Source: JANQSS01 sp965249735
GTDB lineage: Bacteria; Bacteroidota; Bacteroidia; Chitinophagales; Saprospiraceae
Assembly (NCBI GenBank): GCA_965249735.1
Contig: CBDFMS010000024.1
Span: 186,001-250,000 of the forward strand
Direction of reading: 5' to 3'
DNA: 64,000 nt
A program made the translations under genes and the position numbers. The notes under the pieces were generated by a model. It saw nothing but the letters and a program-made list of their open reading frames with translations. It ran no database searches and was not told the origin of the DNA. Shown piece after piece: positions 19,468-30,300 of the stretch; within the stretch, counting starts at the first letter, position 1, and each line of letters begins with the position of its first letter.

Positions 19468-21653
19468 TTACAACTTAGCATTTAAGTCCAATCTGATGCG
19501 TTGTTGTGAATTGGGCGGATCATCTATTTGGGAATCTAATAATGCCTATAGTTGTAGCGAAATTTTATCGCTAAAAGCATAAGCGGCACCAAAAGTATGC
19601 CCATTGAAATTGGTTTGACTTAAGAAATCGTCGTTTACAAAAGGTGTGAAGACGGCATCCTGCTCGACATGCTGATACTGGTAATAAAACCGCCAATCAC
19701 TCTTGTGCTGCAGACCCCCATAACTCAACCCTGCAATCCATCCATTGTTATTTTGTGAAACTCCCAGATTGTGAATAAATTGCCTTTCAGTAATAATGTT
19801 TTTGGCAATTGATTGAATCGGAACAAAATGAAATTATCCAGAATATGGAAGTCTGTTGCGTATCGCTCTATTCGACTACTATCGGCACTAAAATAGGTGG
19901 AATTCCCTCCATTATTATCAAGGAAATCTGATTCGAAATCATGATTTTTAATATTGCCATGATAGTACAGACCGCTGGCCAATGTAAGGTCTATATTATC
20001 GTTGAGTGCAAGATCAGCGGAAAATTGAGTGCTGTTGAGCCAGTCTTCTGTGGCGTTTGAGGAGAATTGTGATTCAACATATAAACCATTATAAATTCGA
20101 ATTTGATTAAAAATATTTGATGGTTTAAAAGAAAAGGAAAATGCACCACCTTCGGGTTGGATATCATCATCCCATACATTTTCAGAAAAAATGGAGGAGC
20201 TTGTAAAGCGATGGGGAAATTTTCCTAACCAAAGTGAAAATTGTTTGAATTTTTGAGGGTTTATTTCCAGGTAGGCCCTGTCAATTACAATATTAAGTTG
20301 ATTGAAGCCATCATTGGCATTTACATGTGTTGAGTTTGGATCGTCCGGATCATTGGAACTTCCAAGCCGCATATCCAGCTTGACACTGGGACTCAGACTG
20401 GCGTTAATTCCTGCCCTGACACGAAATCGAACACTGAATCGATTAAAGTCGTCTAGGATATCTTCCTCCAACCGAAAACGTAAATCTCCATATGGTTTGA
20501 GAAATTTATAGCGGTCCAGTATTTCTTTATTGAGTGATTGATCTATACCCTGTTCTTCAGATGGACTTTGCCTCGTATTCTCTTGGTCAATTTCCAGCCG
20601 GAACTTTGATATTTTATTAGCTTGAATAGTGACGAATTGCTCATGCAAGGGTTCAATATCAGTCCGTATAATATAAGTTCCATGTGGTAAAGTAACTCGT
20701 GTTGGATTTTCATCGTTGGTGCTGAGATGATTGGTTACCCGCATAATAAAATTTTTGTCGGTGGACAGAATATCATAGGGACTATGCGGATAATAATAAA
20801 TACCGCCATCTTCAACGACTTCTGTTTCGGTATAGACAATGAGCGTACCGGATTCGCCTGAGATTGCCAAATTCGTTTCTCGATTTCCAATAAATCGCTG
20901 CATGACTAGTCGCTGACCTTCCTGAGAATTTACCCATTGAATAAATTCGGCGATATCTTTATTGTTCCTGTGCCAGAGGAGATAGAGTGGCCTGGTAATT
21001 GGATAATTAGGATTAGTGAGTTCGAGTGATTGATTGTTTATTGATAAAGATTTAATATTATCAAGGGTGTGTAAAAACGAATAACTAATAGTTCCGATAG
21101 CGCCGGGATTGTTTTTTACTTTAGAAATAATATCAACATCAGGCGTTACAACTTCACAATCCCGGTAATTTTCTTCAGCTAAAATTTTGGATCGGAATAC
21201 TTTTCTGGTTGCAGATTCAATACTTACTATATAAGGCTGAATGGGCAAGTCAGCACCACCTACTTCATTCCAGTTTGTAATCTTTCCAGTAAATATTTCT
21301 TTTAATTGCGTTTGTGTAAGATTCTGAATCGCATTTGATTGGTGGACAATTACAGCAATGGCATCCCATCCGATGAGAGTGGATTCAATGCCTGCTCCTT
21401 GAATCCCCGTTCCAGGGAGTTTGGCTCTTCCGGCTAGGTCTGTACGGCCTTCGATGATTGCCAATTCCCCTCCAACACTTTCGGGTTCGACATCGAGGGA
21501 GAAATTTACTTTCCCATACGTGCCATTGGCAACTTGTATGAAATTGCCAATAGTGGAAGAACCAGTATAGGTTAGACGAGTCGGTTGCGCATAGATAGTA
21601 GCAAAACCAAATATGACAAGTGATGTAAGATAAATTTGTTTTAAAGGTGACAT
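19468..21653 (-). pseudogene. broken gene: PstS-like phosphate-binding domain fused to an outer-membrane porin
   Basis: From the ATG at 21653: a signal peptide (VIFGFATIYAQ), then a PstS/PBP-type domain (about 22-265; TYTGSSTIGNF, QTQLKEIFTGKITNWNEVGG, NNPGAIGTISYSFL). A linker follows, then porin-like barrel strands (VRFRVRAGINASLSPSVKLD, INPQKFKQFSLWLGKFPHRF). The first frame ends at a TGA at 19725. The barrel continues in another frame from about 19836 (HFVPIQSIAKNII, then NNNGWIAGLSYGGLQ), so one base appears lost near 19830-19836. That second frame meets an in-frame TAG at 19546-19548, after which the same frame reads 25 more sensible residues (RIRLDLNAKL) to a TAA at 19468-19470. Two independent lesions argue for a decayed gene rather than one sequencing error. 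A working version would be an outer-membrane channel with a periplasmic anion-binding domain (inference). Confidence 0.82.
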
Positions 21654-21730
21654 CGCTCAGAGTTGAAGATAGTTCAATGTTGATTCATATTATTCCACTA
21701 GAAAGAAAAAGTATTAATTAATAGAATAAT

Positions 21731-21770
21731 AAAAAAACCGCTTTGAATTAATAGAGTTTTCAAAGCGGCT
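21731..21770 (-). terminator. Rho-independent terminator of the second susCD operon
   Basis: A perfect 10-base stem, CCGCTTTGAA (21738-21747) with TTCAAAGCGG (21759-21768), has an 11-base loop. Read on the minus strand it is followed by seven T residues (the A-run at 21731-21737). It lies just after the stop of the second susD, separating that operon from the broken porin gene. Confidence 0.88.
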
Positions 21771-21792
21771 TTTTATCAATTCATTATATTTT

Positions 21793-23229
21793 TTATTGAT
21801 CCCACCATACGCGCACATTAAAATTATCCCCTCCCATAGCGGCAGTGGCTGCATCAAGATTGTCACCGTTTAATGAACGCTCTGTCGTATTGTAGAAAAA
21901 TCTACGAGGAATATCGGTAGCGCCATTTTGAGCACCGGCGGGTACTTGTAGGACTGGATAATCCAATCGACGCCATTCACTCCAAACCTGATATCCTTGC
22001 ATGTACATCGAAATATATTTTTGTTCACTCAGTATTTGTCTCCAATTTCCTGAGTTGTATTGTACACTTGGTTGAGCTAAATAAGCATTTGCGTCCACGT
22101 CGCTTACTCCCCAAAATTCCATATTAGCATGGACGGCGCTATTGTATAGAGATGCAGCATCACCACTAATCCAACCGCGTTCAGCTGCCTCAGCCCTGAT
22201 GAATAGGAGTTCAGCGTAAGTCATAAATATACTTTCATATTCCGCCGCTCGTACAAACTCTCCCGGATAAGAACAAGAATCTTGAGCTATAGCACTAGAG
22301 GCTCCATCATCCAATCCGTAGGGTAAACCGACATACAGGCCATTTTGATTTGGACTGGCGTATATAGGAAGACGAGGGTCAGAGATTGTATTGTTTTGTG
22401 TCATTAAATCAACCAATGGTTTAGCTATATAAGTCCACATTTGAACTTCAAACTCCTGAAATAATGGATTAGATTGATTAAGTTCAGGTTGAAAGGCCAT
22501 TGCAGCGTTATCTGCATTACTTTCGAAAACAGGGCCTGAAAGCGCATCATTTAAGGCTGCCTGGGCAGCAGCAGCATCTACTTCCGACATCCGCATGGCC
22601 AGACGAGTGCGCAATGAATTGGCAAATTTTATCCAACCTCCGATATCTCCATTGAATAGCAGATCACCGGTCATGGCGGTAGCATTTGGATTCAACATAC
22701 TGGCAGCTGACTTCAGATCTGAAATAAGTGCGGGATATATATCGCTTTGACGATCATACGTTGGCGTTAAAATCGTCGGATCATGTGCTTCGGTAAATGG
22801 TACATCACCCCAAGTATCCGTAATATTCATAAATGCCCATGCTCTGAGAATCATAGCTACACCTATTTGATTTTCGGTTGCCCCGGAACCGATAAAGTCA
22901 CCGGCAGTTTCTCCACGGTTCAAATCAAGAATATTATCAATTTCCGGCATTCCACTTAAATACCAGTTGCTCCAATCGCGTTCGCCGTCACCATACGTGC
23001 TGCGACTAGTTGTTTCACGTTGAGACCATTGCTGTGTGTAAAGCATGATCGTTTTATTGGCATTCAGGCTGGAATTCAGATTGATGAAGCTTTGTAATGC
23101 CGAGGTAAGTAGCGTTGAAGTAGGGACTACTTCTTTTTCTACCGGATTAGTATTGATTTCGTCAAAATCATCGGTACAGGAAAATGCAACGAAGAATAAT
23201 GCGAAAAGAATTAATATTTTATTTTTCAT
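21793..23229 (-). CDS. SusD-like outer-membrane lipoprotein (SusD-like_2 group)
   Basis: 478 residues. The lipoprotein signal ends FFVAFSC (Cys about residue 18), followed by TDDFDEINTNP, the hallmark start of the SusD-like_2 subfamily, which is shorter and distinct from classical SusD. TPR-like helices include ATENQIGVAMILRAWAFMNI and DTWGDVPFTEAHDP; further on are EYESIFMTYAELLFIRAEAA and the C-terminal RRLDYPVLQVP. It sits at the outer membrane and partners the SusC encoded 33 bases upstream; a terminator follows, so the operon is just this pair. SusD-like_2 pairs often handle substrates other than classical polysaccharides, including peptides, and no carbohydrate-active enzyme is adjacent, so substrate is open. 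Confidence 0.93.
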   Translation of the reverse strand: MKNKILILFALFFVAFSCTDDFDEINTNPVEKEVVPTSTLLTSALQSFINLNSSLNANKTIMLYTQQWSQRETTSRSTYGDGERDWSNWYLSGMPEIDNILDLNRGETAGDFIGSGATENQIGVAMILRAWAFMNITDTWGDVPFTEAHDPTILTPTYDRQSDIYPALISDLKSAASMLNPNATAMTGDLLFNGDIGGWIKFANSLRTRLAMRMSEVDAAAAQAALNDALSGPVFESNADNAAMAFQPELNQSNPLFQEFEVQMWTYIAKPLVDLMTQNNTISDPRLPIYASPNQNGLYVGLPYGLDDGASSAIAQDSCSYPGEFVRAAEYESIFMTYAELLFIRAEAAERGWISGDAASLYNSAVHANMEFWGVSDVDANAYLAQPSVQYNSGNWRQILSEQKYISMYMQGYQVWSEWRRLDYPVLQVPAGAQNGATDIPRRFFYNTTERSLNGDNLDAATAAMGGDNFNVRVWWDQ

Positions 23230-23262
23230 GTTTGTCTAATTTTATTTTTCAGAATACACACT

Positions 23263-26200
23263 CTAGAAACCAATATTTAAATTAATTCCAATAGATCTGG
23301 CGGTAGGTAATGCGCCATATTCTCTTCCTTGAATGTTGCCACTTGCATTTCCAACTGACTCCGGATCATAACCATCTGGTGTATTGCGATGCAGGAAAGC
23401 CAAATTTCTTCCTACAATCGAAACCCCAAATTTCGAGAAAGGTGTTTTATCTATGATTGCTGCCGGAAATGTATAACCAATTGAGACTTCCCGTAATTTT
23501 ACAAAACTCGCATCGAATGTAGTATGATCGCCCGGAGTACGACGTTTCAATCTATTATAAGTTTGAGCATCCAAATTAATTGTATTTGGTGAACCATCCA
23601 TATGAACGCCATCCAGTACAATTCCGTCTTGTCGAATATTATTTTCAATCGTTTCAATTGGAGTTCCTGCGTATAATGCCGTCTGATAACCTCGTGCATA
23701 ATAGACGCCACCATCCTGGATGTCAATTAAAAAGCCGAGTCGGAAATTTTTGTACGAAAGCGAATTTGTAATCCCTGCAGTCCAATTTGGTAATATGCTT
23801 CCGAAAAAAGCAGCTGTATCAGCCGAGATATAGGCACCTGGATTGGAATCTGATTCGTCTTGAATTAAAGCTTGTCCTTGTGCATTTCTGGCAATTTTGG
23901 TCGAATAAACCGAATACATCGGTTGTCCGACCTTATGCTCATAAAATACTCTGGCAGGTCCACTGGCATAAAATGTGGTGACAAGAATATTATCCAGGCC
24001 ATCAATTAAAGAAACAAGTTCATTGGTGTTTTTAGCATAATTTACACCGATATTCCAATTGAAATCACTTGAACGAACAGCATCTATATCTAGTGCTAAT
24101 TCTATTCCATCATTTTTTACTTCACCTGCATTAATGCCGCGACTGGAAAATCCCGTCGTACCCGAAGTTTGGATATTAAATATTTGATCTTTTGTCGTCG
24201 CTTTATAATATGTAAAGTCTATACCAAGTCGATTTTTCAAAAATCTTAAATCAAATCCAACCTCTACTGAAGTGGTCTCCTCAGGTTTTAATTCCGGGTT
24301 TGGAAGCGATGTCGGAACAGAGAAAGTAGGCTCTCCACCAACAGCACTCCCCTGATCATAGGTAAAATTAATTCTGTATGGACCGGTGTCATTTCCAACT
24401 TGTGCCCAACCCAGTCTCAATTTTCCAAAAGATAAAATATCGTTTTTGGGGATTAATTCAGAAAAAATAACACTGGCAGTAACTGAAGGATAAAAATATG
24501 ATCGGTTGTCTGCCGGGAGAGTAGAAGACCAATCGTTTCTTCCTGTAACATCTAAATAAAACGTGTTTCTATATCCAATAGAAGCCATACCATAGACGCT
24601 TTGGATTTCCTTTTTACTGGGTCTATATGACGCAAAAGGGCGATCAACAGAATTTTGGATGCCATATACATTCGCTAAGGTCAGACCACCTTGGGTAGCC
24701 TGATGCAAGCGTGATGTATTTCTTTTTAACTGAGCCGCACCAGCGGATAAGTCAAGAGAAAAGTCATTAACCGTTGTTTTATAATTTAACAAAACATCGG
24801 TGTTAACTTCTCTGAATGTCAAGTCATCTGTAATGTAATAAGGAGTATAACGCGTGCCGACCGCTCGACGATCTCTTCTATGATCTTCATACCAATCTTG
24901 CCCGATACGACCTTGCAAACTGAGTTTGTCTGTAATATTATACTTCAATGAAATGTTGCCATATAATCGATCTTTATTGTCATCCTGAACATCTTCGAAT
25001 GCCAACCAGAATGGATTGTTTGCACGCACATTAGTTCGATCGAAACCACTTGTTCGCCAGGTTCTTTGACTGCCGTCAGGATTTTTATAGTCCCGCAGTC
25101 TTTCCAGATCCAACTGACGCTGAGTCCAAATAACCATATTATAGGACAGATTATCACTACTTCCTCCGGTGGATGGCCGACCTTGTGCATTTGCTGCCAT
25201 ATAGTTACCACTTACATTCAGGTCAAATTTTTTCCATTTCGTACCGAGGTTTATTCCGATGAGATTTCGTTCCAGCTCGCTATTGGGTACGATACCTTCC
25301 TGGTCAAATCGAGTATAAGAAAAGCGATATGTCGTATTGTTATGTGAGCCGCCTATAGAGACGTTTGCATTTGTAGTCAGACCTGTGTCGAAGAAGTCTT
25401 CGTAGTTCGTCGGGTGAGAAACCCATGGTCGAATGTCTCCACCACCTCCAACACCATCCCATTGACGTACCATTTGACCCTCCAATCGTGGACCCCAGCT
25501 TTCGTCGGTCGTGATGTTTTGTTCCGCCACGCCGTCTGCTCCCATGGCAAATGTTTGTGTCTGTCCCCCACCGTATTCATTTTGCAATTCCGGAAAATCA
25601 TAAGCTTGTTCAAAGGTCACGCCCAGGTTGACATCAACTGTCATGTTGTCACCAGCTTTACCTTTTTTGGTTGTGATTAAAATGACACCATTTGCGGCCC
25701 GCGATCCATAGAGTGCTGCAGCGTTGGCTCCTTTCAACACGGATACGCTTTCAATATCATTTGGATTGATGTCCTGTGCAGCATTACCATAATCGACATT
25801 GCCATAGGTGTCATCGCGGCTTCCATAGGCCTGGTTAAAAACCGCATAGTTGCTATTGTCTATTGGGATACCGTCGACAACGAACAAAGGTTGATTGTTT
25901 CCACTGATGGATCCTGCACCTCTGATCACAATGCGTGACGACCCACCTAAATTGCCCGTACCCTGTACCTGTACGCCGGCTATTTTACCAGATAATGAGT
26001 TGACAATATTTGATTCATTGTGTTGACTGACAGCACTCCCATCAACCTCCTGGACCGAATAGCCCAGTGCTTTTTTCTCTCTTGAAATGCCCAAGGCCGT
26101 GACAACCATCTCGTTTAACAGAGTTCCTGCACTTAACGATATATCGATCACACTTTGATTTCCTACTGACATTTCCAGATTTGCATAGCCCACATATGTG

Positions 26201-26415
26201 ATCAAAAGCACATCTTCGGGACTAGCACTTATACTGTAATTTCCATCGAAATCCGTTATGGTACCGGTGGCTGTCCCTTTAACGAGGACGTTGGCGCCAA
26301 TTAACGGGTCTCCGGTTTCGAAGTCACTGACATTGCCTGTAATGGTGCGTTGCTGCGCAATCACTATAGCAGACGCCATGAGTACGAAAAGGATTGTAAA
26401 TAAACTCTTGTTCAT
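23263..26415 (-). CDS. second SusC/RagA-family TonB-dependent transporter
   Basis: Starting at the ATG at 26415, chosen because it opens directly onto a signal peptide (FTILFVLMASAIVIAQQ), it encodes about 1050 residues. The frame runs on to 26463 but that extension is not signal-like. A carboxypeptidase-D-like domain (VTGNVSDFETGDP-type, with PLIGANVLVKGTATGTITDF) is followed by the plug (GISREKKALGYSVQEV, QPLFVVDGIPIDNS, DINPNDIESVSVLKGANAAA, YGSRAANGVILITTKKGK) and a 22-strand-type barrel ending SIGINLNIGF. It forms the energised outer-membrane channel paired with the SusD-like_2 lipoprotein. A perfect palindromic REP repeat lies about 70 bases upstream of the start. Confidence 0.95.
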   Translation of the reverse strand: MNKSLFTILFVLMASAIVIAQQRTITGNVSDFETGDPLIGANVLVKGTATGTITDFDGNYSISASPEDVLLITYVGYANLEMSVGNQSVIDISLSAGTLLNEMVVTALGISREKKALGYSVQEVDGSAVSQHNESNIVNSLSGKIAGVQVQGTGNLGGSSRIVIRGAGSISGNNQPLFVVDGIPIDNSNYAVFNQAYGSRDDTYGNVDYGNAAQDINPNDIESVSVLKGANAAALYGSRAANGVILITTKKGKAGDNMTVDVNLGVTFEQAYDFPELQNEYGGGQTQTFAMGADGVAEQNITTDESWGPRLEGQMVRQWDGVGGGGDIRPWVSHPTNYEDFFDTGLTTNANVSIGGSHNNTTYRFSYTRFDQEGIVPNSELERNLIGINLGTKWKKFDLNVSGNYMAANAQGRPSTGGSSDNLSYNMVIWTQRQLDLERLRDYKNPDGSQRTWRTSGFDRTNVRANNPFWLAFEDVQDDNKDRLYGNISLKYNITDKLSLQGRIGQDWYEDHRRDRRAVGTRYTPYYITDDLTFREVNTDVLLNYKTTVNDFSLDLSAGAAQLKRNTSRLHQATQGGLTLANVYGIQNSVDRPFASYRPSKKEIQSVYGMASIGYRNTFYLDVTGRNDWSSTLPADNRSYFYPSVTASVIFSELIPKNDILSFGKLRLGWAQVGNDTGPYRINFTYDQGSAVGGEPTFSVPTSLPNPELKPEETTSVEVGFDLRFLKNRLGIDFTYYKATTKDQIFNIQTSGTTGFSSRGINAGEVKNDGIELALDIDAVRSSDFNWNIGVNYAKNTNELVSLIDGLDNILVTTFYASGPARVFYEHKVGQPMYSVYSTKIARNAQGQALIQDESDSNPGAYISADTAAFFGSILPNWTAGITNSLSYKNFRLGFLIDIQDGGVYYARGYQTALYAGTPIETIENNIRQDGIVLDGVHMDGSPNTINLDAQTYNRLKRRTPGDHTTFDASFVKLREVSIGYTFPAAIIDKTPFSKFGVSIVGRNLAFLHRNTPDGYDPESVGNASGNIQGREYGALPTARSIGINLNIGF

Positions 26416-26485
26416 AACACGTAGTTTTGTGGTTAATTTGGTAATTATACAGTGAATATACATACAAGAAATTTATAATACGGAT

Positions 26486-26524
26486 CCCTAGTCATCTGAT
26501 GACTTAGTCATCAGATGACTAGGG
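26486..26524. repeat. REP copy 1: perfect 18-bp palindrome in a divergent promoter region
   Basis: The left arm CCCTAGTCATCTGATGAC (26486-26503), loop TTA and right arm (26507-26524) are perfectly complementary over 18 bases. The arms contain the core GTCATCTGATGAC and its inverse. It lies between the start of the second susC (26415, minus) and the next gene (26537, plus). The last bases of the right arm, AGGG, run into AGGGAG, the only Shine-Dalgarno-like string ahead of the plus-strand ATG. Confidence 0.92.
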
Positions 26525-26536
26525 AGTTCTTCAAGC

Positions 26537-27304
26537 ATGAAAATATTTTATTCGGAATACAAAAAAAACTACGAATCGTACACATTTGGATATGCGATTT
26601 ATGCCCTACAGGAAGAAAGTGATTCACTAGCTGAACTGTATAGTCAGGGCTTTTTGCCCTATGCCGGGGAGAGTGAATATGATGGGAGCAAACCAGATCA
26701 GGAAATTCATTACCTCGCCCGAAGTTTGCGAGTCAAACTTGATAAGTTTTCCATGAGTTCGGAAAACCGGCGAATCGATAAAAAAGCAGCTCCATTTGAA
26801 GTCCAAATTGACGTATTACCCAAAAATGAGTTTGTGGATGACACAGGTTTACATGATTTCTGTAAACAATATGCGGCACAGCGATTCAAAGGGGGGCACA
26901 TGAATGACGAAAGATGGAATTATGTGTTCAAGCGAAAATGTGGAACGCACATATTCAGATTCCAACTTGCGGGTCAAATTCTAGGTTATGTATTGGCAGG
27001 GATTGATGAGAATATCGTCCATTATTGGTTTTCCTTTTTTGATCTAACTCACATGGATAAATTTCCTGTTGGAAAATACCTTATGGCCTCTGTGATCCAA
27101 TGGGCTCGGGATAATAATAAATCATATGTATATCTAGGTACGTGTTACGGCCCACAAGCATTATATAAAGCCCGGGATTTTAAAGGTGCTGAATTTTTTG
27201 ATGGAGAAAACTGGAATGAAAATATAGCTACACTAAAATCCTGGTGCAAGTCAGAGGAGGAATCAATAGATCGTGATCGGTATAAAATAAATGACGGTAA
27301 ATAA
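26537..27304 (+). CDS. aminoacyl-tRNA--protein transferase-like protein (Bpt/ATE C-terminal, GNAT fold)
   Basis: 255 residues, no signal peptide. The layout resembles bacterial leucyl/arginyl-tRNA-protein transferases: an N-terminal half with QGFLPYAGESEYDG and SLRVKLDKFSMSSENRRIDK, where Bpt enzymes have R-L-V-P and SQRR segments, then a GNAT-like half with FRFQLAGQILGYVLAGIDEN, YWFSFFDLTHMDKFPVGKYL and SYVYLGTCYGP. The cysteine cluster found in the N-terminal half of classical ATE/Bpt enzymes is missing, so it may have another acceptor or be a divergent acyltransferase. Classical members attach an amino acid to a protein N-terminus and so mark it for ClpAP-type degradation. It is transcribed divergently from the second susCD and converges with the BNR protein. 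The ATG lies 12 bases after a perfect REP hairpin. Confidence 0.65.
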   Translation: MKIFYSEYKKNYESYTFGYAIYALQEESDSLAELYSQGFLPYAGESEYDGSKPDQEIHYLARSLRVKLDKFSMSSENRRIDKKAAPFEVQIDVLPKNEFVDDTGLHDFCKQYAAQRFKGGHMNDERWNYVFKRKCGTHIFRFQLAGQILGYVLAGIDENIVHYWFSFFDLTHMDKFPVGKYLMASVIQWARDNNKSYVYLGTCYGPQALYKARDFKGAEFFDGENWNENIATLKSWCKSEEESIDRDRYKINDGK

Positions 27305-27398
27305 GATGGCGGGCATGGTGTAGCAATTCCTAATTAAACTCAAAAGTACTTCTCCTTCTATGATCAAGTTTAATTATTATTTAGAACTGGTGTCCAAC

Positions 27399-30300
27399 TT
27401 ACTCCATCATAATCAGTCCTCTTCCAGGTGTATATGGAGCACCGGCATCTTCGAGTTTTTGTTCAAGTGCAGGCACTTCTTGCTGCGCTATTTTTTTAAT
27501 GGAATCCACTAAAACTTCAAATTCCTCTTTGGCAATTGTGTAACTGTCACGATGCGTTTGTGTTGGCGTAGCAGTCGACCGTCGTTGCTCAGACATAATA
27601 CGTCCAATTCGCGTGTACGGTGATGGAAATTGATCAATATCGAGTTTCCTCTTTTCTGCGTCACCTCTCAATTGGCGATTAATTGATGCAATTCGTAACG
27701 AAAGATCACGAGAAATAGCCGTTAATTCCGGGGTAGGTCGTTCGGTGTTTTTAATTGCTTCGTTAATATGCTTAAATTTATTATTGAGTTCACGAATAAC
27801 ATGACTCGCTCCCTGTATCGACCTGCTCAATTCTCTTACCTCCCGCTGAAAAGCTAATTTTTCACTCTTGTTTTCTACGGGCATAACCGTATTGTCCAGT
27901 GCTTTTACAGTAATTGATACCGGATCGCCCAAATGCGTATAGAACCCATTAGCAAATTGTGCCATGGTTACAGTGTATGAACCCGGGCCGATCAGATTAG
28001 AGCCGGAACTACTGCCGTGCCCTGAGCCGTTAATACGAGTCGGATATGTTGAACTGAATCGAAGGTCCCATTTCAATCGCTTAAGTCCTTTGCTAATACT
28101 TTGCGTATATTTTCTTACAATTTTTCCGTCCTCATCGCTAATGGTAAATAGTAAGTGTGGTTTTTCTTCATCGACTTCGCTTCGCAGCTCTTCATAAGTC
28201 GGATAATTTACAGACACGCTATCTTTTACCAATTCTTTTTCCTTTTTACGTCGTTCTTCACGTTGTGTAGAAACAGATTCTTTGACGTAATATGATATTA
28301 ATGCAACAGCTTCCAAATTCTCTCCTATGTAATATTGATCTCCCTGCCATGCCTTTCCGCTTCCACCTAGCGGACTACTGTATTCAAATAGTAGAGTTTC
28401 GCGTACCGGAATTAATTGTGATTGAGTAGAATCATCAATTATTCGTAGAGAAGAAAAATCATCCAACACATAGAATCCTCTTCCAAATGTTCCAAGAACC
28501 AAGTCGTTTTCCCGACGTTGAATAGCTATATCACGTATAGCAACCACAGGCAATCCCGCTTTTAATTGTTGCCATTTTTCACCTCCGTTATTCGAATAAA
28601 ACACACCAAATTCAGTTCCGCAAAACAACAGGTTTGGGTCGATGTGATCCTGTTCGAAAGCGTATACACTTCCTCGCTCAGGTAAGTTAGAGGAAATACT
28701 TTGCCAACTTATTCCTTTGTCAGATGACTTAACTATATAGGGTTTAAAGTCGCCGTATTTATGATGATTAAATACGGCATAAATAATATTTTCATCATGT
28801 TGCGAAGTATAAATTGTATTGACATAAGAGCGATCCGGGATACCTGGAATATATTGAATTTTTCGCCAACTTTCTCCTCCATTTTCGGAAATATGAATGA
28901 GTCCATCATCGGATCCTGCGAGCAAAATGTTAGGATTCAAAGGTGATTCTGCGAACGCCACCAGTGTGCCATAAAGAGAGGTTGATCGATTTTTTGCCAC
29001 TGCCTCCAAACTCCATACCCGATCCATTATTTGCAATTCATTGCGATCTAATTGTTGGGTTAAATCGTCACTGATTACCTGCCAGCTATTTCCATAATCG
29101 TTACTACGGAACACCTTATTTGCCGCAAAATAAATTCGTCCTGGGGCATGTGGACTTGCCACCAATGGTGCATCCCAGTTCCAGCGATATGCATTTTCAC
29201 TTTTTCTGGCAATTGGTTTTATTCCGACTTCTTCACCACTTTGACGATCATATCGGACGAGACCGCCGTATTGGGCTTGAGCGTAAACAATATTCGGATT
29301 TTTTGGATCTACTTGGGACTCGAACCCATCGCCACCATGAGTAATGTACCAATCCGAATTTGGAATACCACTACGTGAAATTGTCCGAGCCGGTCCTCCC
29401 ATGCTGAAATTGTCTTGGGTACCCCCATAAATATTGTAAAATGGGAAGTCGTTATCTACAGAAACTTTATAAAATTGTGTCACAGGTAAATTAGGCTTAT
29501 AGTTCCATGTTTTTGCTGCATCAAATGTCTCATAAATACCGCCGTCACAGCCTACCAACCAATGTTTATTATTAGTTGGATTGATCCACATACAATGATT
29601 ATCCACATGTTTGGTTTTTTCTCCGGTGCCGCGAAAAGATTTTCCGCCGTCGTGTGAAACCTGTAAATACGTATTCATGCTATAAATGGTATGTGCATCG
29701 ATCGGGTCAGCAACAATTTCCTGATAATAATTACCACTGGTCACATAACTTCCTTGTTTGTGCCAGCTGGCGCCTCGATTTGTGGATCGATAAAACCCAC
29801 TTTTGTCTTGAGCGGCTTCAACAATAGCATAAATATATTCCGGATCGGCAGGCGATATGGCAAGCCCAATTCGACCAAGGTCGACTGATGGGAGTCCTTT
29901 ATTTGCTTTGTTCCATGTGACTCCTCCGTCCATTGATTTATAAATGGCAGAACCCGGTCCACCACCCAAATATGTATAGACGTGACGTGCACGTTGAAAC
30001 GCCGCAGCATATAATACATTTGGATCTCTGGGGTCTATTATAATATCATTTATTCCTGTGTATTGATCGATGGTCAATACGGCTTCCCAGGTTTCTCCTC
30101 CATCTGTAGTTTTGTATACTCCCCGATCTCCACCGGAATTCCAAAGTGGCCCTATGGCGGCTACCCAGACAACATTTGAATTTGTCGGGTGTACAATAAT
30201 TTTACCAATATGCTCTGAATTTTCCAGCCCCATTTTTTTCCAGGAACTACCTCCGTCTTTGGATTTATAAATCCCATCACCATAGGCGACGCTGCGTTGG

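Noticed and set aside
27305..27398. Bidirectional terminator between convergent genes
   Set aside because: AATTAAACT and AGTTTAATT pair but with a very long loop and AT-only stem; too weak to call.
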